Assembly: GCA_020137815.1 (NCBI GenBank)
Contig: CM035354.1
Coordinates: 7,497,987-7,561,986 of the forward strand
DNA: 64,000 nt
Direction of reading: 5' to 3'
Source of the DNA: Hormiphora californensis
Taxonomy: Eukaryota > Ctenophora > Tentaculata > Cydippida > Pleurobrachiidae
A model generated the notes under the pieces. It made no database searches and was not told the DNA's origin. It was given only the letters and a program-made list of their open reading frames with translations. The translations under genes were made by a program, and so were the position numbers. Below are positions 24,701-36,655 of this stretch, piece after piece (the first letter of the stretch is position 1; each line of letters starts with the position of its first letter).

Positions 24701-25546
24701 AAGCTTTCCGAGGTTGCTGATACCCTTACTAAGCGATAATTATTAATTTTCTTCTCCTACTATAAGTACGCACCTGAGTAAAGTGTCCTACGGCTTTATT
24801 GCTGTCGGTTGTCTTTCCAGTTACGTAATTATAAAACTCCACTTCATCATACCAGTTGAAGTGTGCCTGTTGAAGGGCACTTGCTAGTCCTTCCTGGATT
24901 TGCTCATCTGTAAGTTCCACACTCGTCCAGGCCCAGGCAATGTTCTCTCCGAAACTGAAAAGGGTTGGCTAGGATGTTAGGATCTTTCCGTGAAATATAA
25001 TGAAGGTGGTGGCGGAATCATAAGTTGGCAAATTGGGATGAGCGTAGTACTTACCCAGAGTCTTTAGAGTGCTCGAACTTCTTATTTTCTGCAAGGTAGT
25101 TACACCACTGACTGGCAAAGGCGGCAATGGTATCATTCCATGCCAATCCAGGAGAGTTGTGGACTGCCCTAGCCTCGTTGTGCATAGCAACTCCGGCTTG
25201 AGAAGCCACCCCGCCTGTAAACAGTGCATTGGAATAGTGTATTATGGGGGATAAACCTTCGGGTCGAAGTTACCCCTTTCTCTCTAGTCTAGCTGGTAAA
25301 AACCAAGAATTGCAGGACATACCATCAAGATGATCCAACGTCACGCCATCTCCATCCTCCATCCTCGATCCTCCATCCAACGTCACGCCATGGCTGACAG
25401 CCAGTAGTAGTACAAACACTAGAAATAAAGGGGTCGTTAGTGATCCTGTTTAGTTCCAAACGCTCATGGGTATAATATAGTTAGTAATACTCTTTATCAA
25501 TTATCCTGACTACGAACAAAAGAGACTCACCTAAACTTTGTCGCAT
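17225..25546 (-). CDS. secreted four-CAP-domain protein with Asp-rich linkers and C-terminal SRCR domain
   Basis: Eighteen exons, minus strand, high to low: 25546-25531, 25418-25323, then cassettes 25214-25055/24954-24774/24492-24390/24274-23781; 23660-23501/23401-23221/22943-22841/22726-22229; 22108-21949/21851-21671/21176-21074/20964-20683; 20547-20388/20290-20110/19902-19800/18768-17225. All junctions are GT..AG and keep phase except one. Exons 1-2 give a signal peptide (MRQSLVFVLLLAVSHG). Each cassette encodes one CAP domain: HNEARAVHNSPGLAWNDT, FEHS, FGENIAWAW, WYDEVEFYNY and GHFTQMVW, ending CCNYSPPG; the His-Glu-Glu-His cavity residues are present. A Cys-containing segment (CWVTDKFERE, FCPSTSSC) and a DGDK/DDDK acidic run follow each CAP. 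The last exon ends in an SRCR domain (GKVCDDGFTANAARLACAKFGY-like) and an unassigned tail. Intact length would be about 1569 residues. Extracellular, possibly Ca2+-binding or matrix-associated (inference). Cassette 1's linker exon is frameshifted (separate entry). Confidence 0.88.
18046..18637. repeat. 12-bp coding minisatellite
   Basis: About 49 units of CTTGTCATCATC with sporadic GTC and one CTC variant, embedded in the coding exon. Uniformity suggests recent expansion or conversion. The other linkers (20.7-20.8, 22.25-22.58, 23.81-24.12 kb) use a mixed DGDK/DGDQ/DGDN unit. Confidence 0.95.
18807..19675. mobile_element. 869-bp TA-flanked MITE with internal hairpin
   Basis: Terminal inverted repeats CAGTCGGACCCCGATTTAG... 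are flanked by TA on both sides, as for Tc1/mariner/pogo-type elements. Inside, 18936-19170 forms a second large inverted repeat (CCACGTCCGAAT..ATTCGGACGTGG). No transposase is present, so it is non-autonomous. It sits in the last intron of the CAP gene. Confidence 0.85.
21412..21635. mobile_element. MITE, AAGTCGGATTTTTTGAAAC family, degenerate left end
   Basis: The right end is the typical GACAGTTTCAAAAAATCCGACTTTA; the left end (TATAGTCTGATTTTAAATAA) has diverged. The centre is an inverted repeat around CTTGAAATTTGGAGGTT. It lies in a CAP-gene intron. Confidence 0.65.
23781..24274 (-). pseudogene. frameshifted acidic-linker exon of CAP cassette 1
   Basis: Equivalent linker exons are 498 and 282 nt, both multiples of three; this one is 494. 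Just after CPADDGDD the sequence GATGAAGATGAGACAAAG replaces the pattern seen in the sister exons, most simply by loss of about 4 nt. Beyond this the Asp/Lys repeat is read in another frame as Met-Glu-Thr-Lys/Arg units and ends in TGA about 20 nt before the donor. The predicted product is a one-CAP secreted protein with a Met-rich tail. An assembly or read error in the repeat is an alternative explanation. Confidence 0.8.
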
Positions 25547-26102
<556 letters not shown>

Positions 26103-28205
26103 ATGAACAAACGTCAGTCCTCTGTGAAGGAAGAGAGCGCCCTAAAGCAATATGGATCTGTGATAACGTCTACTGACATAATGTTTCAAAAGATTGGAGA
26201 ATCTCTGGTTAGTTCAGGTAATTTCTACATAATTTACTTGGATCCAACTAAACACTAATATTAGTACTTCATCCAAGTCCCTTCCAAGGTTTACTATATC
26301 TTTTTACCCCGTTTTTAACAAATCAAAACCCCCTGTGTAGCCGCGTCAGCTAGTGCAGCGAGAGACAAAGCTGATCTGTTCAATGTGTGTTTATCTGACT
26401 ATGCAAACCGAGAGAACAAGGCAATACGGGGTGAATTAGTGGACTATTGCGAGTGTCTGAAGGCGGTAGAAGACAAGAAACAGGCAACCCTTACTACTAT
26501 GACGGTTAGTTAGATTTGTATTGTTCATACTATTATTTTTTATTTTATGGGGGGCGCGGGGGAGGTGCAACAGCACAAAGTTAGATATATTATACTTGAT
26601 ATAGGGGAGCTCTTAAGCCGTGTGTAACAGGAATAGTCCTTGTTTTAGTGGCCTGGGGGCAATCGAGGAGTCCATGTTTCATGTCTGTCTTTATCTGTAT
26701 GGCGGCGCCATAGCCCATTTAATTCTCAGATGGGGTCGTGGCGCCAGACAGGTCTTTATTTCAATATTTCATGTCTGTCTTTGTTTCATGTTTGTTGGTA
26801 TGGTTAGTATGTTTGTCTGTCTGTGTTTCATGTTTGTCTCTGCAAAATTAGCACTTTCTCCTCGAATCCTCGCATCTGAAGAGGCAATAATTATTCCACA
26901 CATTCTCCCTCTTTCTCTCTCTTTCTATCTCTATCTACTATCTCTATTTTCCTCTCTGTCTATTCCACTCTCACTCTTGAAAAAGAGAGTGAGATCTATC
27001 TATCCACCTCTTTCCCTCTCTCTATCTCTCTATCTCTACGTCAGCCACTTTACTCCTACACTCACTCCTGTCACTCCAGGAAAAGCTGAAACCCATATGT
27101 GATCGGTGGAAGGCAATATGTACTGAGGCGCAGGTCTCATTGAAGACACTCTGTACAGCAAGGGATAAAGAAGCGAAGGCAGTGAGGACTTTAGAGAAGA
27201 CGAAGTGTAAGGAGGGGAGCAAGAAGGCTGAACAAGTTGCAGCTGATCTGGCAGAGAAACAGGCAGAGGTTGGTAATTTGTAGCTACCTTTGTCCCCACA
27301 CAACTTGAATTGGGCTTGCTTTATTTTAAGTAGACATCAGAAAATGTCAGACAATAACTCTAGATAATCCACCCTAGAATTTCGTATACAATTCTGTTGT
27401 TGACCGTATCGTTCATATCTTTAGTTAGTATACAGTTGTTGAGAGAGCTCTACTACTATGTGTTAAAACTCCCGCCCACATAAGATTGTGTGTGTAGTAT
27501 TTCGTCCTCAACATCAGCTATGTTGCGACTCACACATCGAATCTGCGAAATATGGACCATATATTCGCTGTGAGACGATCTCTCTGTCTCACGGACCATA
27601 TTATATGGGCCGTGTGAGAGAGATAGAAACTCGTTCACATTCACAGCTTTTTGTAAATATGAATAAAATGTGTAAATTTAGAGGCTGTTTTATCATAATT
27701 TCTGAAATTCAGAAAAGCCACAATTATCTTGAAATATTATTGGTATTCCTGACAATTAAAATACCTCTTTTCAGTTAGCACGGAAAACCGGAGAGATTAC
27801 TGGGCTAATGCAGCAGTTTCACTCTCAAAAACTTGGGGATCTAAAGTTACTTCTCTCTACCTATTCCCACATACAGATGCTGAGCCATGCTAGGGCACTT
27901 GAGTTCTACACTCGATCATATCAGGTACAACACACGTTCCATGGGGGTCACAGTTTGTGAGAAAAATTGCTTCTTTCCGGCCCCAAACTCGACCGTATCG
28001 ATATAGCCATACAGTTTCGAGTCGTGTAACCGAAGTAGGACCAACCCAACCAAATGTTCCTCTCTATTAGGACATGGTGGATATAAATCTGGAGGAATAC
28101 GTTGAAACTATCATGAGTGAAACAATGCCGTTATCTATATCTCAATCAACCCCAGCTCTTGCTACGCCAAACCAAAGCATCGACCAATTAAACGTCACCA
28201 AGTGA
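26103..28205 (+). CDS. CIBAR1: CIBAR/FAM92 family BAR-domain protein
   Basis: Five exons: 26103-26217, 26341-26504, 27080-27268, 27775-27924 and 28071-28205. All have GT..AG borders and matching phases; total 753 nt, 250 residues. The start ATG is followed by MNKRQSSVKEESALKQYGS. The protein is one long helical, Lys/Glu-rich domain with hallmarks of FAM92: FQKIGESLVSSG..ASARDKADLF near residue 30-50, KAVEDKKQATL, EKLKPICDRWK, and the closing helix KLGDLKLLLSTYSHIQMLSHARALEFY. The tail is short and Ser/Thr-rich. In vertebrates CIBAR1/2 bind curved membranes and work with CBY1 at the base of cilia, and CIBAR1 also has mitochondrial roles; a ciliary role here is inferred. Length is slightly shorter than the human protein. 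The symbol names the family; one-to-one orthology with CIBAR1 versus CIBAR2 is not established. Confidence 0.88.
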
Positions 28206-28817
28206 AGGATGCTTATGAACTAAAATTATTATTAGGGTGTTCAATTTTATCTTCTGACAAAAATCCGATTATGAACAACGAGAACAATGTATGTCTCATG
28301 TTTTGTACATAGCATGAATATTTATGGTTTATTGTAATTTACTTATTTATGAGTGCATGATGTGCATTGAGATAGCAGCATGTACATTTATTATAACCAA
28401 ACTATTTGCCCATTGTGAGTCGAGGAATTGTTTCAATTTTCCTCTCTTGGTTTCCGGTCGACTGCAGAACTCCCTATAACTGCTTCAAACTGCACAAGGA
28501 ACGCGCGCGTTTCTGTATGTGTGAAAAGTGACCAATGTCAGCATCGAGTTTAGTTTATGTAAAACTCAAATTTACATGTGCAGGCATTCCCGATGCGCCT
28601 AGGTCGGGTCAGCACCACCAGAAAACGCAAACCAATCTTTAACAGGCTCAAATGTCAATTAATTATGCATGATGTAACTTTTCTTGACGTCATATGAGCA
28701 TCAGTATGTTTTGTCACGCGCAATTATAACGCCGCGCATTAAAATTAGCTGCGCGGCAGATCACCGCGCGCGATGTTTCTCCCTCGCGTTTTATTTTTGC
28801 CCGAAAATGAAACCAGG

Positions 28818-29043
28818 TAAAGTCGGATTTTTTGAAACTGTCACCCCCCTGAAATAACAAAATTTGCCATATCTCCGGTTCCTGATAAGATAGAGACTTG
28901 AAATTTGGAGGTTCGGAAGAACTTGGCAAGATCTTCGTAACCTCCAAATTTCAAGTCTCTATCTCGTCAGGAACCGGATTTATGGTTATTTACGAAATTT
29001 GAAAATACCCAGGGGGGTGACAGTTTCAAAAAATCCGACTTTA
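28818..29043. mobile_element. MITE, AAGTCGGATTTTTTGAAAC family
   Basis: 226 bp. The ends TAAAGTCGGATTTTTTGAAA.. and ..TTTCAAAAAATCCGACTTTA are perfect inverses, and the interior is a second inverted repeat around CCTCCAAATTTCAAGTCTC. The same family occurs at 21412, 37299 and 58977. Confidence 0.85.
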
Positions 29044-29257
29044 AAGTCCATTTTTTTTCAACTGTTCACCCAAAAACTTGGCAAACGTTGCTGGCCACGC
29101 GCAGCGCGGGATAAGGCAGCGCTTTTCAACCCAAAAACTGAAATTTAATAAAAATTAGAATTTGGGTGGCGCGCGCTATACGTTAACATGTGATAAACGC
29201 GCAAAACAATTCCGCGCACGACTTTGGGGGGTGAACAGTTGAAAAAAAATGGAGTAT
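29042..29257. mobile_element. second MITE abutting the first
   Basis: Inverted ends TCCATTTTTTTTCAACTGTT..AACAGTTGAAAAAAAATGGA. It begins where the preceding element stops, so the two share or adjoin a TA target. Confidence 0.65.
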
Positions 29258-29485
29258 AAGGCCACTCTTTAAAACTGAGAAAACCGAGCTTTTTTTCTTT
29301 CTGTTTTCCAATTTTTAAGGCTTAAAGGAAGTAGGAACGTGAAGGATATGTCTACAAGCGCATTTTTGACGTTTGGTGAACTGAAATGAGTTTAAACCAA
29401 TTTTTCACTAATTTACGGTCATTGCTTGCAATGAGATCGCTGAAAACTGAAAAGCCTACTGTGATAGAGGGGCCTAACGCTGTAA

Positions 29486-29655
29486 GGGGAAACTCTAACT
29501 GAATGGCATCCCATTAATGGGATCCCATCAACAGTAAAACTCTAACTGATAATGGACTATACAGAGAAAGAACCATCACTGTGGTCCATTATCAGTTAGA
29601 GTTTTACTGTTGATGGGATCCCATTAATGGGATGCCATTCAGTTAGAGTTTCCCC
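29486..29655. repeat. near-perfect 170-bp hairpin
   Basis: Two arms of about 70 nt (GGGGAAACTCTAACTGAATG.. and its inverse ending GTTTCCCC) separated by about 25 nt. Each arm also holds the internal palindrome CCCATTAATGGG. It is 60 bp upstream of the RNF207-like start codon. Probably a MITE; a transcribed hairpin is possible. Confidence 0.85.
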
Positions 29656-29718
29656 TAACGTATCACGTATGTTAATGTTTTAGCCATGAATTGAGCGTTT
29701 CTGACGACAGCTCCCAAA

Positions 29719-32700
29719 ATGACATCACCCAGCTCAAAAGATCCTACTTCGCTGTCAGCTGTGACCTGTCCCTCGTGCTCAAACCCATACGAGGAACCTC
29801 GTCTACTGCCCTGCCTCCATTCAATATGCGTAAAGTGCCTCGAACGAGATAAGACAAGGTGGGCAGGATCTTTAGGAACTTCCAGCTTCCGAGTTTAATT
29901 TGCCTTAATTCATGTTTTACCACAAAATTCCCCGTTCTACAGGTGTCCAGTGTGCCAAAGTGCGGTACCACCACTTCCAGATATCCCTGGAGACGTGTTG
30001 ATAGAGTTTCTGATGTCAAACAGGCAATCTCTGGTGGGTGTAGCATGTGCAAACTGTGATAATAGTCACCCTGTGGAGAGGATGCTCTTCTGTAACACCT
30101 TGCAGGTAGAATAACTATACTAGTTACTAGACTCAAATACATTATACAAATAAGTAGAACGGAACTTACAAAACTTAAGCACGAATACAGGATTCTTAAG
30201 CACATGATAACATATTATATTTAGTGTAATTACCTCTGTGTTTATCCCCAGCCAGCCCCTGTGTATTGAGTGTAGGGACGCAACACATGCTGCGAAGATG
30301 TTTGCTAGACACGATGTGGTGGACATCGTTTCCAAGAGGCTGAACAAGCAACGCCTCTGTACCATACACAATGAGCCCTTTATCATGTACAATGCAGAGG
30401 ACAAGGTAAGGGGCTTATTTTATATTCCCTGCACATGGACAATACAAGGTGTCTAGTTTCCATTGAGTAAACAGGATATGGGGTCATGTATACATTTTGT
30501 AAAGAAGATGAATATGTATACAACTACATATTTGGTATGTAACATAACCTCACTTTATCTCATGCCTCCCTCCCTTTTTAGTCGCTACTGTGTATCAGCT
30601 GTTTCCGAGAGATAGGCCTCTCCAAGAGATCACACTGTCTGGATATAGAGTCTGCTTACTCAACAGTACAGGGTGCCTTAGGGAAGTCCATAGAGTATAC
30701 GAGGGGCACCTTGGGCTCCCTAAGTGACCTTTTAGCTGAGATTAAAGCTCTTATCGCTCATACAAAGGACCTGTCTGACAAGGTAACATACACTTCAGGG
30801 GGATATTTAGACCTTTGACTGTGTAATAATTACAATCGGCTAATTAAGTTTCCTCCCAGAGATCGGAGGATATTTCCAGTACCTACTCGAGTATAATCCA
30901 AGCAGCTGAGGTGTGCAGAGATCGCCTGAGTGCTGAAAACAGGGAGTGTAGTGATAGGACCTTACAGTCATTAAGGGACAAGCACACCGCACTGGAGTGC
31001 CTGCTGCCAGTCCTGCAGAATAATCTCCATGCGGCTGATCTCTTTCAGGGGCTATCTGATAGGTGAATAATATTATATACAGTGGGTAAATTGCTGTAAT
31101 GTATACACGGGGTTGTAACTCTTGTGTTGCAAGTCTATACTCATTATTCACGTCTTGCGTGCATGTGTTTTTTTCAGTTGTTTCCACCTCTTTGGGAACA
31201 GCCCATTATTATTACGTATCCAAGAGTTGAGGGGTTGGATGTGCTGAAACATGCTTAGTTATTCTTGAGCAACCATCATCTCTTTCTATAAATATGCATG
31301 AAAGTTGTCTAGATTAATTAATGAGCCATCCTGTCCTTGGTCGGTATATTCTGTGAAATGGTGATTGCAAAGATAGAGCATATTTCGTTTTCTCTCTCTC
31401 CCCCCCTCTCTCTTTCTATCTATCTCTCTATCTATCTCTCTATCTATCTCTCATCTCTCTCTCCTCTCTATCCCTCTCTCTCCCTCCTTCTACCGCTTTG
31501 TTGTGAGGGTGTGGCTAATTACAGCCATTTGCATAGTAACTTAAGGGTACGCTAACCAAAAATTTTTTTCGAGTGCAGGGAAATCTCTCACCGTAGGGTT
31601 GTAGGCCATGCCAAGGAGACCTCAAATATGCAATTTGAGCTCTCAAGTCGAATTCATATTTTTGCTACAGCTGTTTAAAAAATGTCCTGTAAATACGTTT
31701 TTGGCATCTCAAAAAAATTTTTTTAAAGATAGGAGCATGAAAATTTGGGGATTTGAAGAGGACATGAAGGTGAATAACCACAAAAAATTTTTTTGCAATC
31801 CGAGCTGATTTCCGGTCCTGAGATGGATTTCTTTTTTTCCACTTTAACGCCCTATTTGGCAAAGTTCCGAAAACATGTGAAAGCTGTAAATTGGTGAGAA
31901 GTTGCGTCTAACGATTATCTAAGTGGCCATAAATTTTGGGCGTGTCCTTATTTGAGATAAGCTGTACAGAGTTTTTTTTGTGAAAGCCGTCAATTCAGAA
32001 ATAAATAAATTCCCTGTATCTCAAAAACGGCTGATCGTAGAGACCTGAGACTATGCTTAAACGATTCAGAAGGTCCGATTTTGGGGGGGTCTTCTGAGAG
32101 ACATTTTGCTCCTACTTCAACCGTTTTTGCTGTAATTGCGAAAAACAAATTCTATGAAAAGGGCAAAAGCTAAACTCCAATATCCTGTAATTAGGGAATT
32201 TTAGCTAAGAAAGGACCGAAACTATGGAAAAATGTGTAACAAGCTAATTCCTTCACTATTTGGTCCATATGGGTCCCTATAATCACCAAAAACAAAATCA
32301 CAAAAAATCCACGATGGCGAAGATGGGTTTTTGTTTTTCGCAATTACAGCAAAAACGGTTGAAGTAGGAGCAAAATGTCTCTCAGAAGACCCCCCCAAAA
32401 TCGGACCTTCTGAATCGTTTAAGCATAGTCTCAGGTCTCTACGATCAGCCGTTTTTGAGATACAGGGAATTTATTTATTTCTGAATTGACGGCTTTCACA
32501 AAAAAAACTCTGTACAGCTTATCTCAAATAAGGACACGCCCAAAATTTATGGCCACTTAGATAATCGTTAGACGCAACTTCTCACCAATTTACAGCTTTC
32601 ACATGTTTTCGGAACTTTGCCAAATAGGGCGTTAAAGTGGAAAAAAAGAAATCCATCTCAGGACCGGAAATCAGCTCGGATTGCAAAAAAATTTTTTGTG

Positions 32701-34995
32701 GTTATTCACCTTCATGTCCTCTTCAAATCCCCAAATTTTCATGCTCCTATCTTTAAAAAAATTTTTTTGAGATGCCAAAAACGTATTTACAGGACATTTT
32801 TTAAACAGCTGTAGCAAAAATATGAATTCGACTTGAGAGCTCAAATTGCATATTTGAGGTCTCCTTGGCATGGCCTACAACCCTACGGTGAGAGATTTCC
32901 CTGCACTCGAAAAAAATTTTTGGTTAGCGTACCCTTAAACATTAGTACATAAGCATTAGTACATGCCTCACTAATATAATAGTTCATGGCAAACATACTA
33001 CTGCAGCTGGGATAGCAGCTGTAACCTAGGTCTGCCTTCATACTTTGCGTGTACGTGTGTGCCACGCTACGTGTGTAAGTGCATCGTATTGCGAGTTACA
33101 ACTAAGTTAAGTATGTCTCTCTCTCTAGCTGTCTCTCTCTGTCTCTCTCTCTCTTTTGGCCGGGCACAAGAATTTTATGCCTGACCGGGGAAAAGTGCAA
33201 GTTATGATATGATAATGATGGAGCAATGAAATGAGAGGGTTCTTTCCATTGTGTGCCATATTCCCATTTCCCACCCATTGTGATTTCATACATTTTAGCT
33301 CTCTCCCAGACCTATTTCCCACGACTTTTCCCACACTTATAGTTTACACTGGGGGTGTTCTCTCCCTATAGTTAAAGTAACAATCTCCCTTTTCCAGGTT
33401 TGACTTGGTGGAACTGGGTACCTATGTGATAGAAAGACTGCAGTCCCTTACTGGGAAAGTAACACAGCTTCAGTCCATACAAACCACCACAGACGAGTAA
33501 GTGGTCTGTCTCTTGAAATCATTTCTGCAATGTTGAACTGTGAATTTCACTATCCCACGGCCCATTATTTATTTCACATTGTTGTAGGAAAGCAGTCAAC
33601 TAAATTCATCCTATATTTTGCAGTTTGGTTGACTGTCGAAAGGATTTTACCGAATGTTTGGGGTTGACACTAGCTGACAAGAAGCTGCCCAACGCGGACA
33701 AGCTCCATGATAGTATACGAGCTGAGCTGATTGCATACCACAGAGGAATATCTAGAAGGTACCACTATTTTTTTGTTTACAATTACCAACACAATACAGT
33801 CGGACCTCGACTTTACCGGGATGCACGGAGTAAAGGATTTTGCCTGGTAAAAAGAGATGCCCGGTAAATCGGGGTTCGACAATATTTTCTTCTTGTGGTA
33901 AACATCACAACAATAATACCAGTGATATTTGATTGGATATTCCCAGAATTCTCAGTACAGATTAGAAATAGAGAATTAAAAGTACAGGTGTAGGTACTTA
34001 GATTAGAAATAGAGAAATCTCACCCTCTCACTCTAGCTTCTTCATCGACCTCTATATTTCTCTCTCGCTCTCACCCCCTACTAGTGCGGGACCCGGTTCG
34101 ATGTACTCTAAGCAGTTGGAACACGAAGCAGTTAGAATTGATGAGTTACAAAGATGTCTCAATACCTACAAAGACCAGGTATTTTAATAATTTACTAATT
34201 AGTTGATTATTTAGTTGGTAGTCATCTAGCTCAGACCCCTCAGGCCTCAGGGAACAGCTAATCCTAATATCTTCCCAGACCCAGCTCAGGGAACTAACTA
34301 CAGCTAATCCTAATATCCCAGGTCCAGGAGCTGCACAGGGATATAACCATTAGGAAGAGTTCAGCAGGTGCAAGTAAAACACCAGAACTAACTAAAAGTT
34401 GTGAGTTGCTGCTCTCCAGTATCACTGCCGAGACGACTGAGTTGAAGCAGTTACAGCCTCTGTTGGAGACTAGCTGGAAGGAAACACTAAACAGTGTAGT
34501 CAAACAACAGGTACACACTGTATAGTATCTCCCATGATGCGTATCGCGGGGGGGGGGGGGGGTCTTGTTTAGAGGGGCAGGGGTAATTTAGTTAGGCCTT
34601 GGTAATGAAATTATCTGGTACTTGATCTGTCGTTTACACGTGTCCCATATTAAAACAGCTACACTGAATACATCACGTTTCTTCTATTGTTGTGGTTGTA
34701 AATGGCATGGTGGACCTGTCGTAGTGTCGTGTTGCCTGAATCTTGCTTCGCCCATCTTCTCAAACGTGCATTTTGTGCTTTGTGAAGTTACCAATATTAT
34801 TTTGGGAAGGGGTGAAAAAGTCCACCGTTTGTACACAATCGAGTACCACACACCACACATAGCCTAACCCGCTCTTGAACTTCATTTTAATTGGCAAAGT
34901 TTGTCGTTGTGTCGTGCTTGCTGACATGAACATCATTGTCTCTCGTCCTATTGTTGTGCCAATACAGAATGTGTATAGAGAGAGAGAGATAGATT

Positions 34996-35032
<37 letters not shown>

Positions 35033-36580
35033 AAAAGAAGAGGAGAGAGAGATGAGAGTAGAGCGATGAGGCTACTCTCTCCTAGCTCATCTCGCTCTCT
35101 CTGCTAATTGTAGGGGATATTGTATTGTGTGAGAATGCTTCTGTTACTTTCTAAAGCAGATGAGACCAAGTAGTAGAGTCGATAAGAACACTCACCTCCT
35201 CCGATTTCAGTAAAACTTCTCACATGCTAAAATATGATAATGGAGGTACAAATACCGCTTATTTTAGGTCCAAAAAGTTTTTGGTTCGTTAATTATCGCT
35301 AATTGAAAAACGCCAAAAATGGGCTAAAATGGCCCTTAAGGTGGATTTGAAATTTTGGAGTTGGAACTCCAGACTTCGTACAGGTGTCCGCTAGGATGCC
35401 AATATGCACCACAGGCGGGCTCAGGCCTAAATTCGTCCGAATTTTTGCGTAAGACCGGATGGCGTAAATCTTGGTCACGTGACCTCGGCTAACTTCTGAA
35501 CCGCTCAAGTAAGGGATGTTTATAACCTGCTTAATCGATGCAGAATATGATGAAAATGACACGTTTTGACATCATTTTTCATCCCAGACGCACAGGAAAG
35601 ACACAAATCGCCTTACAAAATTGACGCCATCTAGTCTCCCGCTCTTTTTTTGCAAAACTCTAACTTCTGAACCGTTGAAGTAAGGGAGGTTCATAGCCTG
35701 CTTAATCGATGCAGAAAGAAAAATAAATGAGAGGAAATGGCCTTATTTTTCATCTCCGGCGTGCAGGAAAGGCACAAATAGCAAAAAAATGATTTTTTGC
35801 CCAAATCACGTGACCAAAATTCACGCCATCCGGCCTTACGCAAAAATTCGGACGAATTTAGGCCTGAGCCCGCCTGTGGTGCATATTGGCATCCTAGCGG
35901 ACACCTGTACGAAGTCTGGAGTTCCAACTCCAAAATTTCAAATCCACCTTAAGGGCCATTTTAGCCCATTTTTGGCGTTTTTCAATTAGCGATAATTAAC
36001 GAACCAAAAGTTTTTCGGACCTAAAATAAGCGGTATTTGTACCTCCATTATCATATGTTAGCATGTGAGAAGTTTCACTGAAATCGGAGGAGGTGAGTGT
36101 TCTTATCGACTCTACTAAAGTGAGTGACGAGTGTAACACGGGGTATGCCACATGATAGTACAACTATCCTATCGATGTATATTTCTCTCTCTTTTCTCTC
36201 TCTTTTCTCTATCTTTCTCTTTCTAGTCTCTCTTTTCTCTCTCTATTCTCCTGTCTTTCTCTCTAGTCTCTCTCCCTCTCAGTATATCGCCATTACTACC
36301 TGCTCCCTACTACTGCGGTGTATGAGATTAGCCGACACAGCGTCAAATTACAAATGATAAAGAGAGAGTGAGAGAGAGAGAGTGAGAGAGTGTGTGACGT
36401 GTCAGGTATAATGACGGGTATGAATCATAAAATGATGAAGGATATATATGATGAAGGGTAGGAGAGAGAGAGAGGTTAGAGAGTGGTATCATAGTAATAG
36501 TTATGACAACTTATACGACATGTCTAGGAAATGAAGTATTGAAGTGGTCAGTTCACCATGGGGCAGAGAGCGAGGGAGTC

Positions 36581-36655
<75 letters not shown>

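Larger units (their letters stand above)
28206..29718. other. intergenic region filled with palindromic elements
   Basis: No gene seen. It contains MITEs at 28818-29043 and 29042-29257 and a hairpin at 29486-29655, listed separately. Confidence 0.7.

Noticed and set aside
31608-32871. Paired 65/66-residue open frames occurring four times
   Set aside because: They are mirror images on the arms of the palindromic element and recur only with it.
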